A stretch of DNA of 64,000 nucleotides from Candidatus Flexifilum affinis (GCA_016713325.1 JADJPJ010000089.1:248001-312000), one strand, 5' to 3'; numbered from the stretch's first letter, positions 45,247-56,430 are shown. Notes: generated by a model not told the origin, from the letters alone. Numbers and translations are program-made.

Positions 45247-47040
45247 ATGGTTCGACGGATGGGTTCAGTGGTACTGCTTCTGTTGGCGCTTGTTCTGATG
45301 GGTGGGGCGGCAATACCGATGCTGGCGCAGGATGCTGCGCCGCTCGATGATGTCCCACTCTATAGTCTGGACTACGACGACCTCGATCGGTCGTACGGCC
45401 TGTATGTGCCGGCCTCCCTGGAGGCCGACGCCGCCGCGCCGCTGATCATCGCGCTGCACGGCCGGTTCGGTTCCGCCAAGTCGCTGCACGCGCTCAGCGG
45501 ACTCGCGGCTCTGGCCGACTCTCGGGGCGCGCTAATCGCCTACCCGGAGACCTATGGCGTGTTCTGGAACGACGGCGGGCATGGCGTGCTCCAGCGCCGC
45601 GAGGAGCCCGTCGACGACGCGGGATTCATCGGCGCGGTCGTCCAGGCGGTGCGCGAGGATTATGCCGTCGATCTCGAACAGATTTTCCTGATCGGTTATG
45701 ACAACGGCGGCGTGATGAGCTACCGCCTGGCCTGCGAAGGGGTGGCGGATTTCGCCGGAGTGGCCGTCGTCAGCGCGCTGATGTGGGATTACCTGCTGGA
45801 AGCCTGCCCGGACCAGGATGAAGTGGAATCCGCGCCGATACTCATCCTCCACGGCTGGCGCGACTTGCTTTATCCGGTCGGCGGCGGTCCGATCGAGGGC
45901 CTAAGCGCCATCTCCGAAGTCCTGCTGCCCTGGCGCATGAGTGTCCACGACACGCTCAGCTACTGGCAGCGCACGAACGGTTGTCCCGATGACCCGGCCG
46001 ATCAGATCGCCGACAGCGCCATTTTCCGCGCCTGCGAGTCTGGCGACGATCTGGCCTACGTCGGAGTGGAACGGGGCGGTCACGACTGGTTTCACACCGG
46101 CGACGGCTACCAGTTGAACCGGCATGGCATCGACACCACCGCGCTGATCGATGAGTTCTTCTTCGATCGTGCGGACTTCGCGCTTCCGGAAGAGACCCCG
46201 ACCGACGATGCGCCCCGCTCCTATCTGGTCTACGTGCCTCCGTCGTACGACCCGGCCGTGCCGACCCCGGCGGTTGTCGCGCTCCATGGGCGGCCCGGCA
46301 GTGCCTCCGGCATGGCCGCCATCACCGATCTGAACCGTGTCGCGGACGAAAAGGGCTTCATTGCCGTCTACCCGGATGGGCTGAACAACGAATGGAACTC
46401 CATCGGCGACCTGATTGGCGCGACGGAGCAGTATCCGCAGGATGACGTGGCGTTCCTCAAGACCCTCATGGACGACCTGAGCCTCGACCTTAACCTCGAT
46501 CGCGAACGGCTCTACGTCACCGGCTTTTCCAATGGCGGTTTCATGACCATGCGCATGGCCTGCTCGGCGGCTGATACGTTTGCCGCTTTCGCCTCGGTGG
46601 GGGCGACCTTCTATCCCTGGATGCACGACGTCTGCCAGGACGCGTCGCCGGCGCCGATCCTGCTGATGCACGGCACAGACGACATCAGCATCCCCTTTGA
46701 CGGCGTCGTCCAGCGGGACGCGTCAGGAACGCTGCGCCAGGTCTCGCTGACTGTGCCGGCAACCCTCGATTACTTCGTGCTGCACAATCAATGCGAAACA
46801 CGCGGCGTGCGCAGCGAATTCGAAGAGCAGGGCGACTCGCCCGGAACGCACGTCTTCCGCTTCGATTACCTGGGCTGCGTCGATCAGGCCAACGTCACCT
46901 TTTACTTGATCGTTGGCGGCGGGCATAATTGGCCCGGCGTCCCCGGTGTGATCGACGAAGCCATCGCCGGGGCGGTGAACATGGACATCAACGCTGGAGA
47001 AGAGATTTGGGCCTTCTTGGAGAGGCATACGCTCAACTGA
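45247..47040 (+). CDS. Secreted protein with two tandem polyhydroxybutyrate-depolymerase-like esterase domains
   Basis: 597 residues with a signal peptide ending near PMLAQ. Two related alpha/beta-hydrolase domains of about 280 residues follow (LpqC/feruloyl esterase/PHB depolymerase type). Both have LHGR.GSA (LHGRFGSA and LHGRPGSA). Domain 2 has a complete triad: Ser in GFSNGGF, Asp in HGTDDIS, His in GGGHNWPG. In domain 1 the matching elbow is GYDNGGV, so Asp replaces the nucleophile Ser, while Asp in HGWRDLL and His in RGGHDWF remain. ATG at 45247 follows GGGAGAA. Role: extracellular polyester or feruloyl ester cleavage, inferred. Confidence 0.85.
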   Translation: MVRRMGSVVLLLLALVLMGGAAIPMLAQDAAPLDDVPLYSLDYDDLDRSYGLYVPASLEADAAAPLIIALHGRFGSAKSLHALSGLAALADSRGALIAYPETYGVFWNDGGHGVLQRREEPVDDAGFIGAVVQAVREDYAVDLEQIFLIGYDNGGVMSYRLACEGVADFAGVAVVSALMWDYLLEACPDQDEVESAPILILHGWRDLLYPVGGGPIEGLSAISEVLLPWRMSVHDTLSYWQRTNGCPDDPADQIADSAIFRACESGDDLAYVGVERGGHDWFHTGDGYQLNRHGIDTTALIDEFFFDRADFALPEETPTDDAPRSYLVYVPPSYDPAVPTPAVVALHGRPGSASGMAAITDLNRVADEKGFIAVYPDGLNNEWNSIGDLIGATEQYPQDDVAFLKTLMDDLSLDLNLDRERLYVTGFSNGGFMTMRMACSAADTFAAFASVGATFYPWMHDVCQDASPAPILLMHGTDDISIPFDGVVQRDASGTLRQVSLTVPATLDYFVLHNQCETRGVRSEFEEQGDSPGTHVFRFDYLGCVDQANVTFYLIVGGGHNWPGVPGVIDEAIAGAVNMDINAGEEIWAFLERHTLN

Positions 47041-47108
47041 ACGCATCCGCCGGCGCGGCCGCCCTCGACGACTCGCCGGCGGCCGCTTCGAATTCGGGTG
47101 GGCGACTC

Positions 47109-48441
47109 ATGCGCATCCTCGCCGCCCGCCCGGTGATCGCCCTCTATCTGATCCTGCTTGTCCTCTACGTGGTGCTCGGGGTGCCGTCGGTCACGTTCCA
47201 CGGGGATGAGGCGATGCAGATCTACATGAGCAGCGACTATGCCACCGCCATCCTGGAGGGCGCGCCCGAAAAGCTGCTCAGCTACCCCCGTTTTCCATCG
47301 ACAGCGACCAGCATCTTCGCCTGATCAACGGCACCGTCAACCGCTACCTGATCGGTCTGTCCTGGCACCTGGGCGGCTACACGCGCGAGTCCCTGCCACC
47401 CCGACCTGGCTGGGATTGGGGATTGAGCTACGTCGACAATCTGGCAACCGGGCATCGCAGCGCGCTCGAGTTTCTGACTCTGGCGCGCCTGTCGTCTGCC
47501 CTACTGACCGGTGCGGCGGTCGTGCTGGTCTTCGCGATTGGCTGGCGCGCGGGCGGCGTCTCCACCGCCTATATCGCCAGCTTCCTTTTTTCGATGCATC
47601 CGGTGGTGCTGGTCAACGGCCGCCGCGCCATGCAGGAAGGCTCGATGCTCTTTTTCGGGCTGCTGGCCGTGTATGCGGCACTGCTGATCGTCACGGCCGG
47701 GCCGGCGCATCGCGCTGGCTGGAGGGAACTTGCGCGCTGGCTGCTCCTGACGATCGCCGGGGCGCTGACTCTGGCCTCCAAGCACAGCGGCGTCGTTTTC
47801 CTGGCCGTCGCTTTCGGTTGGGTGACGCTCGATGGGCTGTGGCGCTGGCTGCGTCTGCACGATCTGACGCCGTGGCAGACCTTTGGCCGTTTGGCCGGCA
47901 TTGCACTGAGCGGGCAGCGGCGCTGGCGCTGTGGGTTGCGCTTTCGCCGGCGCTGTGGAGCGCCCCGCTGGAGCGAGTCGGCGATCTGCTGGCCGCACGC
48001 GCCGAACTGCTGGACATCCAGGTCGCTATCGATCCGATTGCGCCGATGACGCTCGACCAGCGGCTGGTCGAGATCGCCCGGCAGCCTTTCATCGCCGAGG
48101 CACAGCACTTTGAACTGGCGTCCTGGGGTGAGGCTCAGGCGGTGCATGACGAGATCGCGGCGTATATGGCATCCCCGTTGACCGCCCTTCAGTCTGGACC
48201 GCTCTTGGGCGGCGCGCTGACTCTGCTGGCCGGGGTCGGGCTGCTTGCGTCCCTGCAGCGTCGCGTGACGTCCGGACTGGCGCTGTGGGCTGGCGTGATC
48301 GCCCTCTCTCTGCTGGCCCACCCGCTGCCCTGGCAGCGCTACTCTCTGCCGCTGATCCCGCCCGCCGTCCTGCTGGCAGCGGTCGGGATGCGGTATAGTT
48401 ACGCTGTTGTGCGGCGCGCTTTATGGAAAAAGGATGCTTAG
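47109..48441 (+). CDS. Membrane glycosyltransferase, PMT/ArnT type (two frameshifts)
   Basis: Rebuilt protein of about 444 residues. The first frame has LYLILLVLYVVLGVP and the catalytic-loop sequence FHGDEAMQIYMSSDY, with the GDE acidic pair expected of GT-C enzymes. One base missing in the C-run at 47285-47289 shifts to a frame with NRYLIGLSWHLGGYTR and several helices. Another missing base in the G-run at 47912-47914 shifts to LALWVALSPALWS and the C-terminal helices. It transfers sugars from a polyprenyl-phosphate donor; the acceptor is unknown. A related gene lies at 48873. Confidence 0.75.
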
Positions 48442-48442
48442 G

Positions 48443-48973
48443 ATGTTCCGTTTTGGCGATACCTTCCTGACGACGGATGCCGATGTCGAAACCCTGGTGT
48501 TCGACTGGGGCAGCGTGCGCATGCTTTCCGAAGAGAAAGTCACCGGCTCGCAGAGTGTCAGCTTCGGGCATGTGCTGCTCAACCCCGGCAAAGGCCATGA
48601 GCGCCATAATCATCCCGATGCCGACGAGATCATCTACTTCATCAAGGGCAAGGGCATGCAGATGCTGAACGACGGAGAACCCGTCCACTGCACGGGCGGA
48701 GAGTGCTGCTGGATCCCGAAGGGCGTCTACCACTCCACCATCAACAGCGGGGACGGCGTCCTTGAACTGGTGGTCGCCTACATGCCGGCTGGTGCTGAAC
48801 AGGTGCTGCGAACTCTGCCCGGCGTGCGCATTCTGCCGCCGGCCAGCAGCCGTAAACCCACCGGCCAACTTCATGACCGAACGCGGGATCCGCCGGCTAC
48901 GATGGGCCGGCTTCAGCCTCCTGATCGTCGTCGCCCTCGCCGCCCGGCTGATCCCTGGCGCTCGGACGATTGA
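48443..48973 (+). CDS. Cupin-domain protein
   Basis: About 176 residues as read. The cupin core HERHNHPDADEIIYFIKGKG and the later EGE-like strand (CCWIPKGVYHSTINSG) supply His and Glu ligands for a metal. It probably binds a sugar or small acid. The last 45 residues are Pro/Arg-rich and overlap the next gene by 101 bases in another frame. The native protein probably ends near 48850, where another frame has a stop, so an indel is suspected. The ATG at 48443 starts after the glycosyltransferase stop. Confidence 0.75.
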   Translation: MFRFGDTFLTTDADVETLVFDWGSVRMLSEEKVTGSQSVSFGHVLLNPGKGHERHNHPDADEIIYFIKGKGMQMLNDGEPVHCTGGECCWIPKGVYHSTINSGDGVLELVVAYMPAGAEQVLRTLPGVRILPPASSRKPTGQLHDRTRDPPATMGRLQPPDRRRPRRPADPWRSDD

Positions 48974-50522
48974 CGACGCCTTCATCACCTTCCGCTATGC
49001 CCGCAACATCGTGGAAGGGCAGGGCTTTGTCTACAACCCCGGCGTCGCCACATTGGGCACGACCACGCCGCTGTTCACGCTGATGCTGTCGGCGGCCAGC
49101 GGCGTGAGTGGAAGTCGTGACTTTCCGCAGATTGCCATCCTGTTCAGCGCCGCCGCCGACGCCCTCACTGTCGTGCTGCTGGCGATCATCACGCGGCGGG
49201 TTCTGGCTGGCCGGCGGGATGAACCAGCCTACACGGTGGGTCGCCCCTACGAAGAGATCGTCGCGCTGCTGCCCGGCCTGCTGTGGGCGGTCTCTCCGAT
49301 GAGCGTCACCTTTGCCGTGGGGGGCATGGAGACCAGCGTCGCCACTCTGTGGATGGTCGCCGCAGTCGCCGCCTACGTGACGCGTCCGGGCCGGGGCGAT
49401 CCGGCGCGTGGACGGTACGACGCGGCGGTCGGCGTATTTGCCGCGCTGGGGCTGCTGACTCGCGCTGACGCCGTGCTGTGGGTTGGGCCGCTGCTCGGGT
49501 GGCAGGTCGTGGAATGGCTGGCCGGCCGCAGAAAGTCCGACGGCCCACCGCTGCCCCTCTGGACGTGGATCGCTCTTGCGGCTGTGCTGCTGCCCTGGGC
49601 AGTCTACGCGACGGCCGCGTTTGGCAGCCCGATCCCCAATTCCGTGACGGCCAAGCGCTTCGCCTATCTCATTCCGGATGGCTCGGCGCTCATTCGCATG
49701 ATCCAGACCTATTCGACGCCGTTCTTTGAGTTCGACACCTTCGGCAGTCTCGGCGCGATGATCGGCAGTCTCGTTTATCTGCTCTTGAGTTTTGTGGCGC
49801 TCAGCCTCACTGCTCGCCGGCTGCCGCGGCTAATTCCCTGGCTGCTCTATCCGTGGTTGTATCTCGCCGTCTTCTCGGCGCTCAACCCACTGATTTTTCG
49901 ATGGTACATGGCCCCGCCGCTGCCGGCTCTGATGGTCGGGATCGTCGTCGGCTTGTGGGGGATGACTCGGGCGCTTCGTTCGCGCTTGGTCTCGGCGGTG
50001 GTGATGACCGCCGCGGGCGCGCTGTGGCTGGTGATGTCAATTAACGGCTGGACGCTGCACCCCGACCACGGCCCGGATCGACCGGCGCCGCGCATGGCGT
50101 TTCACGCGCTGGAACTGGAATACGAGGCCATGGGCAACACCCTGCGCAATGAGCTGGGGGTCACGCTAGAAACGCGGGTGGCCTCCGGGGATATCGGCGC
50201 GGTGGGTTACTTCAGCCGCGCGACCATCGTCGACACCGTAGGCCTGGTCACGCCGGAACTGACCCGCTACTACCCGGTCGATCCGGCTATTGTCGCCGCC
50301 GACCAGAATTACGCCATCCCCCCGGCGCTGGTCGCCGACACGCAGCCGGAGTATCTGGTCACCATGGAAGGATTTGTGCGCGAAGGATTGGCCCGTGAAC
50401 CCTGGTTTCAGGAAACCTACCGGCTCATTCGCGAGCGGCCTTTCCCGTTCTACGGCACGGCCATGCAGCTTTACCAGCGTTTGCCGGAGACGCCGTCTGG
50501 TTCTGGAGAGGGATCAGGCTGA
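48873..50522 (+). CDS. Membrane glycosyltransferase, PMT/ArnT-like
   Basis: 549 residues with about ten hydrophobic helices. The first loop has RTIDDAFITFRYARNIVEGQ and GFVYNPG, where the DD pair is the GT-C metal/catalytic site. FAVGGMETSVATLW and SPIPNSVTAKRFAYLI are found in related Chloroflexi and actinobacterial proteins. The C-terminal part is soluble and probably extracytoplasmic. Cupin and another GT-C gene precede it. Substrate unknown. ATG 48873 is favoured over the ATG at 48762, which lies inside the cupin gene. Confidence 0.85.
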   Translation: MTERGIRRLRWAGFSLLIVVALAARLIPGARTIDDAFITFRYARNIVEGQGFVYNPGVATLGTTTPLFTLMLSAASGVSGSRDFPQIAILFSAAADALTVVLLAIITRRVLAGRRDEPAYTVGRPYEEIVALLPGLLWAVSPMSVTFAVGGMETSVATLWMVAAVAAYVTRPGRGDPARGRYDAAVGVFAALGLLTRADAVLWVGPLLGWQVVEWLAGRRKSDGPPLPLWTWIALAAVLLPWAVYATAAFGSPIPNSVTAKRFAYLIPDGSALIRMIQTYSTPFFEFDTFGSLGAMIGSLVYLLLSFVALSLTARRLPRLIPWLLYPWLYLAVFSALNPLIFRWYMAPPLPALMVGIVVGLWGMTRALRSRLVSAVVMTAAGALWLVMSINGWTLHPDHGPDRPAPRMAFHALELEYEAMGNTLRNELGVTLETRVASGDIGAVGYFSRATIVDTVGLVTPELTRYYPVDPAIVAADQNYAIPPALVADTQPEYLVTMEGFVREGLAREPWFQETYRLIRERPFPFYGTAMQLYQRLPETPSGSGEGSG

Positions 50523-50540
50523 AAGGGGTCTTTACACACA

Positions 50541-50576
50541 CATCGCGCCGGGAGGGATAAAGCGACCGGCGCGATG
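50541..50576 (+). terminator. Hairpin after the glycosyltransferase gene
   Basis: CATCGCGCCGG (50541-50551) and CCGGCGCGATG (50566-50576) form a perfect 11-bp stem 19 bases past the stop. A second smaller stem, ATGCCTT and AAGGCAT, lies at 50595-50613. Neither has a T-run. Confidence 0.4.
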
Positions 50577-50761
50577 GTCAAACAGGGACCTTAAATGCCT
50601 TCTGGGAAGGCATAGGGCGTTCCGCCAATGATTCTAGGCGGACAACCAACTTCGGGCTATTCGGTTGTGGTTCGGTACTTACTTCCATAGAGGAAGGCCG
50701 ACTCCTTTCACTCAACCGTACCCTTAAACATACTGTATGCCTATTCTGCTGTGGTGTCAAC

Positions 50762-51700
50762 ATGGTGCGATTTGTAACATTCGGGATTGTCATCGACGAC
50801 ATTGTGCTGGCTGACGGCACGACCATGCACAATGTGCTGGGCGGCGGCGGGCCGCAGACAGCCTGGGGCATGGCCGCGGCGCTGGGCGGAGGCGAGAGCA
50901 TCGGCATTGCGGCGTTGGTCGGCGCGGACTGCACGGGCGATCTGCTATCACCGCTCACATGTGCCGGAGTCGACGTGAGCGGACTGCGCTATGGCGCAGC
51001 GGCCACGCCGCGGGCCTGGCAGCGCTTTGACGCGGCGGGCACGCGTACCCATGAGTGGCAGATTCCGCCGCTGCCGGGGGAGACGGTCTACCAGTCGGCG
51101 CTGGCCGCGCTGCCGGATGCCTATCGAACCGCAAGGTATATGCATTGGGGACTGCATCCGGAGAATCCTACGCTGTCGCTGGCGCAGCAGTTCATGGCAG
51201 AGGGCATCACGGTCAGCCTGGAGACATTCCGCCCACCGCCGGCCCCGCTGACTCCCGGCGCCCTGCACGAGTTGGTCACCGCGTGCTCCGTCTTCAGCCC
51301 CTCCTGGAGCGAGGCGGCCGCCATGGTCGGCGGCGATGACTCCGCTTTCGTCGTCTCCGCGTTTCGCCAGGCCGGCTGTCAACTGCTCGTCCTGCGCCGG
51401 GGCGAGGCCGGGGCGGAGGTCTGGGATTTTCGCGACGGCCGAATCGATGGCGTGCGCGTTCCCGCCGTGCCGACGCATGTGGTCGACGCAACCGGCGCGG
51501 GCAATGCCTTTGCCGGGGCCTTTCTGGCACGGCTGGAAGACGGAATCGGCGAAGCGGCGGCCCATGGCGCCGCGGCTGCCAGCTTCATGCTCGAGCAGTT
51601 TGGCATGCCTCGTTCCCTCCCTCCTCCGGACGAATATGGCCGGCGCCTCGCCCACGCTCGGTCACGCTCCCTGGCGCTGCCGCAGATTCCTTACGAATGA
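50762..51700 (+). CDS. PfkB-family carbohydrate kinase
   Basis: 312 residues of the ribokinase fold. The N-terminal glycine motif is NVLGGGGPQTAWGMAAAL. The C-terminal signature VDATGAGNAFAGAFLA holds the catalytic Asp and the anion hole. The acceptor sugar cannot be told; ribokinase- or fructokinase-like substrates are usual. No transporter or regulator is adjacent, and nifJ follows after 92 bases. Confidence 0.88.
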   Translation: MVRFVTFGIVIDDIVLADGTTMHNVLGGGGPQTAWGMAAALGGGESIGIAALVGADCTGDLLSPLTCAGVDVSGLRYGAAATPRAWQRFDAAGTRTHEWQIPPLPGETVYQSALAALPDAYRTARYMHWGLHPENPTLSLAQQFMAEGITVSLETFRPPPAPLTPGALHELVTACSVFSPSWSEAAAMVGGDDSAFVVSAFRQAGCQLLVLRRGEAGAEVWDFRDGRIDGVRVPAVPTHVVDATGAGNAFAGAFLARLEDGIGEAAAHGAAAASFMLEQFGMPRSLPPPDEYGRRLAHARSRSLALPQIPYE

Positions 51701-51792
51701 CCCCTCAGGGCATGACGCACATCACTATCTGAAAATGCTCTGCCGGGGGCATGATCGGCGTGAAACGTTCGTGCTTACAGGAAGGCAATCTC

Positions 51793-54700
51793 ATGGAGGA
51801 AGTGAACTTCGTCACGCTTGACGCCAACGAGGCCGTGGCGCGTGTCGCGTATGCACTCAATGAAGTCATCGCGATTTACCCGATCACGCCATCTTCTGCG
51901 ATGGGCGAGTGGGCGGATGAATGGGCGTCGCAAGGGCGACCGAATCTCTGGGGCACGCCCCCGCATGTCGTCGAGATGCAAAGCGAAGGCGGCGCGGCGG
52001 GCGCAATTCATGGTGCATTGCAAACAGGAGCACTGGCGACGACGTTCACGGCGTCACAGGGCCTCCTGCTGATGATCCCCAACATGTATAAGATCGCCGG
52101 TGAACTCACCGCGACGGTGTTCCACATTGCCGCGCGTTCGCTGGCGGCGCAGGGCCTGTCGATCTTTGGCGATCACAGCGATGTCATGGCGACACGGCAG
52201 ACCGGTTGGGTGCTGCTCTCGTCGGCCTCGGTGCAGGAAGCGCACGACTTTGCCCTCATCTCACAGGCGGCTACTCTTGAGTCACGCCTGCCGTTCCTGC
52301 ACTTCTTCGATGGTTTCCGCACTTCTCATGAAGTCAATAAAATCTCCATCCTGCCCGACGACGTGCTGCGCGCGATGATCAATGACGAGTGGATCACGGC
52401 GCACCGGGCGCGCGGCCTCTCGCCAGAGAACCCCTTCATCCGGGGCACCGCGCAGAATCCCGATGTCTACTTCCAGGCGCGTGAGACGGTCAACCCGTTC
52501 TACGAAGTCCTGCCAGAACTTGTCCAGCGGACGATGAATCGCTTCGCCGAACTCAGCGGCCGCCAGTACCAGATCTACGAATATCATGGTGCGCCGGATG
52601 CGACCCGCGTCATCGTCATGATGGGCTCGGGCGCCGAGGCTGCGCACGAGACCGTCGACTACCTGAATGCGCGCGGCGAGAACGTCGGCCTGCTCAAGGT
52701 TCGCCTGTACCGTCCGTTCGACTCGAACTTGTTCGCCGCGGCGCTGCCCAAGACGGTGAAGCAGATCGCCGTTCTGGACCGCACCAAGGAACCCGGCAGC
52801 GGTGGCGAACCGCTCTATCTCGACACGGTGAACGCACTGGTCGAGGCGTGGGACGGTCAGATGCCCAAGGTCATCGGCGGCCGCTATGGTCTGTCCTCGA
52901 AGGACTTTACCCCGGCGATGGTCAAGGCGGTTTTTGACAATCTGTCCACCCCCGAACCCAAGCGCCACTTCACTGTCGGCATTGTCGACGACGTTTGCAA
53001 TACCAGCCTGGACGTCGATCCCGACTTCAATGTCGAGGCGGATGACGTCGTGCGGGCCGTCTTCTACGGCCTGGGCGCAGACGGCACCGTCGGCGCGAAC
53101 AAGAACTCCATCAAGATCATCGGCGAGAACACCCCGAACTACGCCCAGGGCTACTTCGTCTATGACTCCAAGAAATCCGGATCGATGACGGTCAGCCATC
53201 TGCGCTTCGGACCGCGCGAAATCCGTTCCAATTACCTGATCACGCGTGCCAATTTCCTGGCCTGTCACCAGTGGGGCTTCCTGGAGAAGTACGACGTCCT
53301 GGCCGACGCTATGCAGGGCGGTGTGTTCCTGTTGAACAGCCCCTTCGAGGCCGACATGGTGTGGGACAAGCTGCCGCGCCGCGTGCAGGAACAGATCATC
53401 GAGAAGGGCCTGCACCTTTACGTGATCGACGCGCTCAAGGTCGCCAGAGAGGCTGGCATGGGTGGGCGTATCAATACCGTCATGCAGGTGTGCTTCTTCG
53501 CCATCAGCGGCGTGCTGCCGCGCGAAGAGGCGATCGCCGCCATCAAGGAATCGATCGAGAAGAGCTACGGCAAGAAGGGCGAGGAAATCGTCGCCAAGAA
53601 TATTGCCGCTGTCGACATGACGCTGGAATTCCTCCACGAAGTGAAGGTGCCCGCGGTCGCGACCAGTACGATGGAACTGCTGCCCTCCGTGTCCGCCGAC
53701 GCGCCTGCCTTCGTACGCGACATCCTGGGCACGATGATCGCCCGCAAGGGCGACCTGCTGCCGGTGAGCGCTATGCCCAACGATGGCACCTATCCGTCGG
53801 GGACCTCGCAGTACGAGAAGCGCAATCTGGCCGACGAAATCCCGGTCTGGGACCCGGATGTCTGCATCCAGTGCGGCAAGTGCGCGATGGTCTGCCCGCA
53901 CGCCGTGATCCGCATCAAGGTTTACGAGCCGGAACTGCTGGCCAACGCGCCGGCGACGTTCAAGGCGATTGACGCCCGTGACACCGAGTGGCATGGCCAG
54001 AAGTACACCATCCAGGTCGCGCCCGAGGACTGCACGGGCTGCGGCATCTGCGTCGACGTCTGCCCGGCCAAGAACAAGTCCGCCGCCGCGCTCAAGGCCA
54101 TCAACATGGCGCCTCAGCCGCCGCTGCGCGAACAGGAACGTGAAAACTGGGACTTCTTCACGGCGCTGCCGGAACACGACCGCCGCGACATCAAGATCAC
54201 CAGCATCCGCCAGCAGCAGATCCAGCAGCCGCTCTTCGAGTTCAGCGGTGCGTGCTCCGGCTGCGGCGAGACCCCCTACATCAAGCTGGTCACCCAGCTC
54301 TTCGGCGATCGTTCGGTGGTCGCTAACGCCACCGGCTGCTCGTCGATTTACGGCGGCAACCTGCCGACAACCCCCTGGTCGAAGAATGCCGAGGGGCGCG
54401 GTCCGGCCTGGTCGAATTCGCTCTTTGAAGACAACGCCGAATTCGGCCTGGGAATGCGCGTGTCCATCGATCGCCAGCGCGCCTTCGCCGGCGACCTGCT
54501 GATGAAGCTGTCCGCCGACGTGGGCGACGACCTGGTCGAAGCGCTGCTCAACGCCAACCAGAACGACGAGGCCGGCATCTACGATCAGCGCGAACGCGTG
54601 GCCATCCTCAAGAACAAGCTGGCCGAGCTGCCCAACAATGCCGAGGCGCAGAACCTGCTGACCGTCGTCGACGCCTTCGTCAAGCGCGACGTGTGGATCA

Positions 54701-55361
54701 TGGGCGGCGATGGCTGGGCCTATGACATCGGCTTCGGCGGCCTGGACCACGTCCTGGCCAGCGGCCGCAACGTCAACATCCTGGTCATGGACACCGAGGT
54801 GTACAGCAACACTGGCGGCCAGATGAGCAAGGCGACCCCGATGGCGGCCGTCGCCAAGTTCGCGGCCGGCGGCAAACCTACTCCCAAGAAGGACCTCGGC
54901 CTGATCGCTATGAGCTACGGCAACGTCTATGTCGCCCGTGTGGCCATGGGCGCCCGCGACGAACAGACGCTGCGCGCGTTCATCGAAGCCGAGCAGTATC
55001 CCGGCGTTTCATTGATCATCGCCTACAGCCACTGCATCGCGCACGGCATCAACATGACCACGGGATGCGCAACCAGAAGGCAGCGGTCGAGAGCGGCCAG
55101 TGGATCATGTTCCGCTACAACCCGCTCAAGCTCGAAGAGGGCGAGAACCCGCTCACGCTGGACTCGCGCCCGCCGAAGATCGCGCTCCGCGATTATCTGC
55201 GCATGGAGACGCGCTTCCGCATGCTCGAACTGGGGCAGCCCGAAGTGGCGCGCGAACTGTTCGACCTGGCGCAGGAGAATGTCAAGACGCGCTGGGCGTA
55301 CTATGACTATATGGCTCGCCGCTCGTTGACCCCGGTCGAGGGCAACGGGTCGGGGCACTAG
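51793..55361 (+). CDS. nifJ: Pyruvate:ferredoxin (flavodoxin) oxidoreductase (frameshift near 55063)
   Basis: Single-chain PFOR of about 1190 residues that turns pyruvate and CoA into acetyl-CoA, CO2 and reduced ferredoxin. The N-terminal domain has AIYPITPSSAMGEWADEW. Two [4Fe-4S] motifs are CIQCGKCAMVCP and CTGCGICVDVCPAKNKS. The TPP domain has ACSGCGETPY, NATGCSSIYGGNLPTTPW, GGDGWAYDIGFGGLDH and EVYSNTGGQMSKATP. One G is missing in 55062-55064; the frame then continues as MRNQKAAVESGQWIMFRYNP to 55361. ATG 51793 follows AGGAAGG. Such PFORs suit anaerobic or micro-oxic fermentation. Confidence 0.95.
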
Positions 55362-55431
55362 AACCATCCACACCCAACATGGGGCGGCTGAACGGTCGCC
55401 CCTCTGACAACGCGCACAAAGGGGAAAAGCT

Positions 55432-56430
55432 ATGGAATTGCGAACTCGTTATCTGGGTATGGACCTCAAATCGCCTCTGGTGGTGAGCGCCAACCCATTG
55501 ACTGAACAACTGGACAATCTGCGCCGCATGGAAGACGCCGGCGCGGGCGCGGTGGTGCTGTTCTCATTATTCGAGGAGCAGATTCGGGCGGAACGCGAAG
55601 CGCTCCATCACTATCTGGTCTACGGGACGGAGAGCTTTGCCGAGGCGCCAACCTATTTGCCGGAGCCGTCGCAGTATCACGTCGGCACGGAGCAGTACCT
55701 GAACCTGATCCGGGCAGCTAAGGAAGCCATGGACATCCCGGTCATCGCCAGCCTGAACGGCACCTCGCTCGGCGGATGGATCAAGTTCGCCAAGCGGATG
55801 GAAGAGGCCGGCGCGGACGCTCTGGAACTGAACGTCTACTGGATTCCGACCGACATGGACATGACCGGGGCGGATGTTGAGGACCACTACGTCGAGATCG
55901 TGCGCTCCGTGCGCGGCGCGGTCAATATCCCCGTGGCCATCAAGCTCAGCCCGTTCTTCAGCAACTTCGCCAACATGGCGCGGCGCCTGGAAGTGGCCTG
56001 GGCAGATGCCCTGGTGCTGTTCAACCGCTTCTATCAGCCCGATATCGACCTGGAGACGCTGGAAGTCAAGCCGAACGTGATCCTCAGCACGCCGCAGGCG
56101 CTGCGCCTGCCGCTGACGTGGATCGGTCTGCTGTATGGCCGTATCAAGTGCGACCTGGCCGCGACCAGCGGCGTACATACCGGCGAAGACGTGGCCAAGG
56201 TGCTGCTGGCCGGCGCCAACGTCACGATGATGGCCTCGGCCATCCTGCGCAACGGCATCGACCACATCCACACGGTCGAGACCGAACTGCGCGCCTGGAT
56301 GACCCACCACGAGTATGAATCGGTCGCACAACTCCGCGGCAGCGTCAGCCAGCTTAATGCGCCGGATCCGTCGGCCTTCGAGCGTGCGCAGTACATCCGC
56401 TCGCTGAAGGAATATAAGCCGAACTTCTAG
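55432..56430 (+). CDS. Dihydroorotate dehydrogenase-like protein associated with PFOR
   Basis: 332-residue flavin TIM barrel of the dihydroorotate dehydrogenase-like group often found beside nifJ. KSPLVVSANPLT begins it. VIASLNGTSLGGWIKFAKRM, ALELNVYWIP, PVAIKLSPFFSN, DLAATSGVHTGEDVAKVLLA and GANVTMMASAILRNG are in expected order. It lacks the usual pyrimidine-pathway neighbours. The gene is 70 bases after nifJ on the same strand. Exact reaction unproven; an electron-transfer or anaplerotic role with PFOR is inferred. Confidence 0.85.
   Translation: MELRTRYLGMDLKSPLVVSANPLTEQLDNLRRMEDAGAGAVVLFSLFEEQIRAEREALHHYLVYGTESFAEAPTYLPEPSQYHVGTEQYLNLIRAAKEAMDIPVIASLNGTSLGGWIKFAKRMEEAGADALELNVYWIPTDMDMTGADVEDHYVEIVRSVRGAVNIPVAIKLSPFFSNFANMARRLEVAWADALVLFNRFYQPDIDLETLEVKPNVILSTPQALRLPLTWIGLLYGRIKCDLAATSGVHTGEDVAKVLLAGANVTMMASAILRNGIDHIHTVETELRAWMTHHEYESVAQLRGSVSQLNAPDPSAFERAQYIRSLKEYKPNF

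Noticed and set aside
52282..54750. 822-codon minus-strand ORF opposite nifJ
   Set aside because: Shadow; the plus strand has all PFOR motifs.
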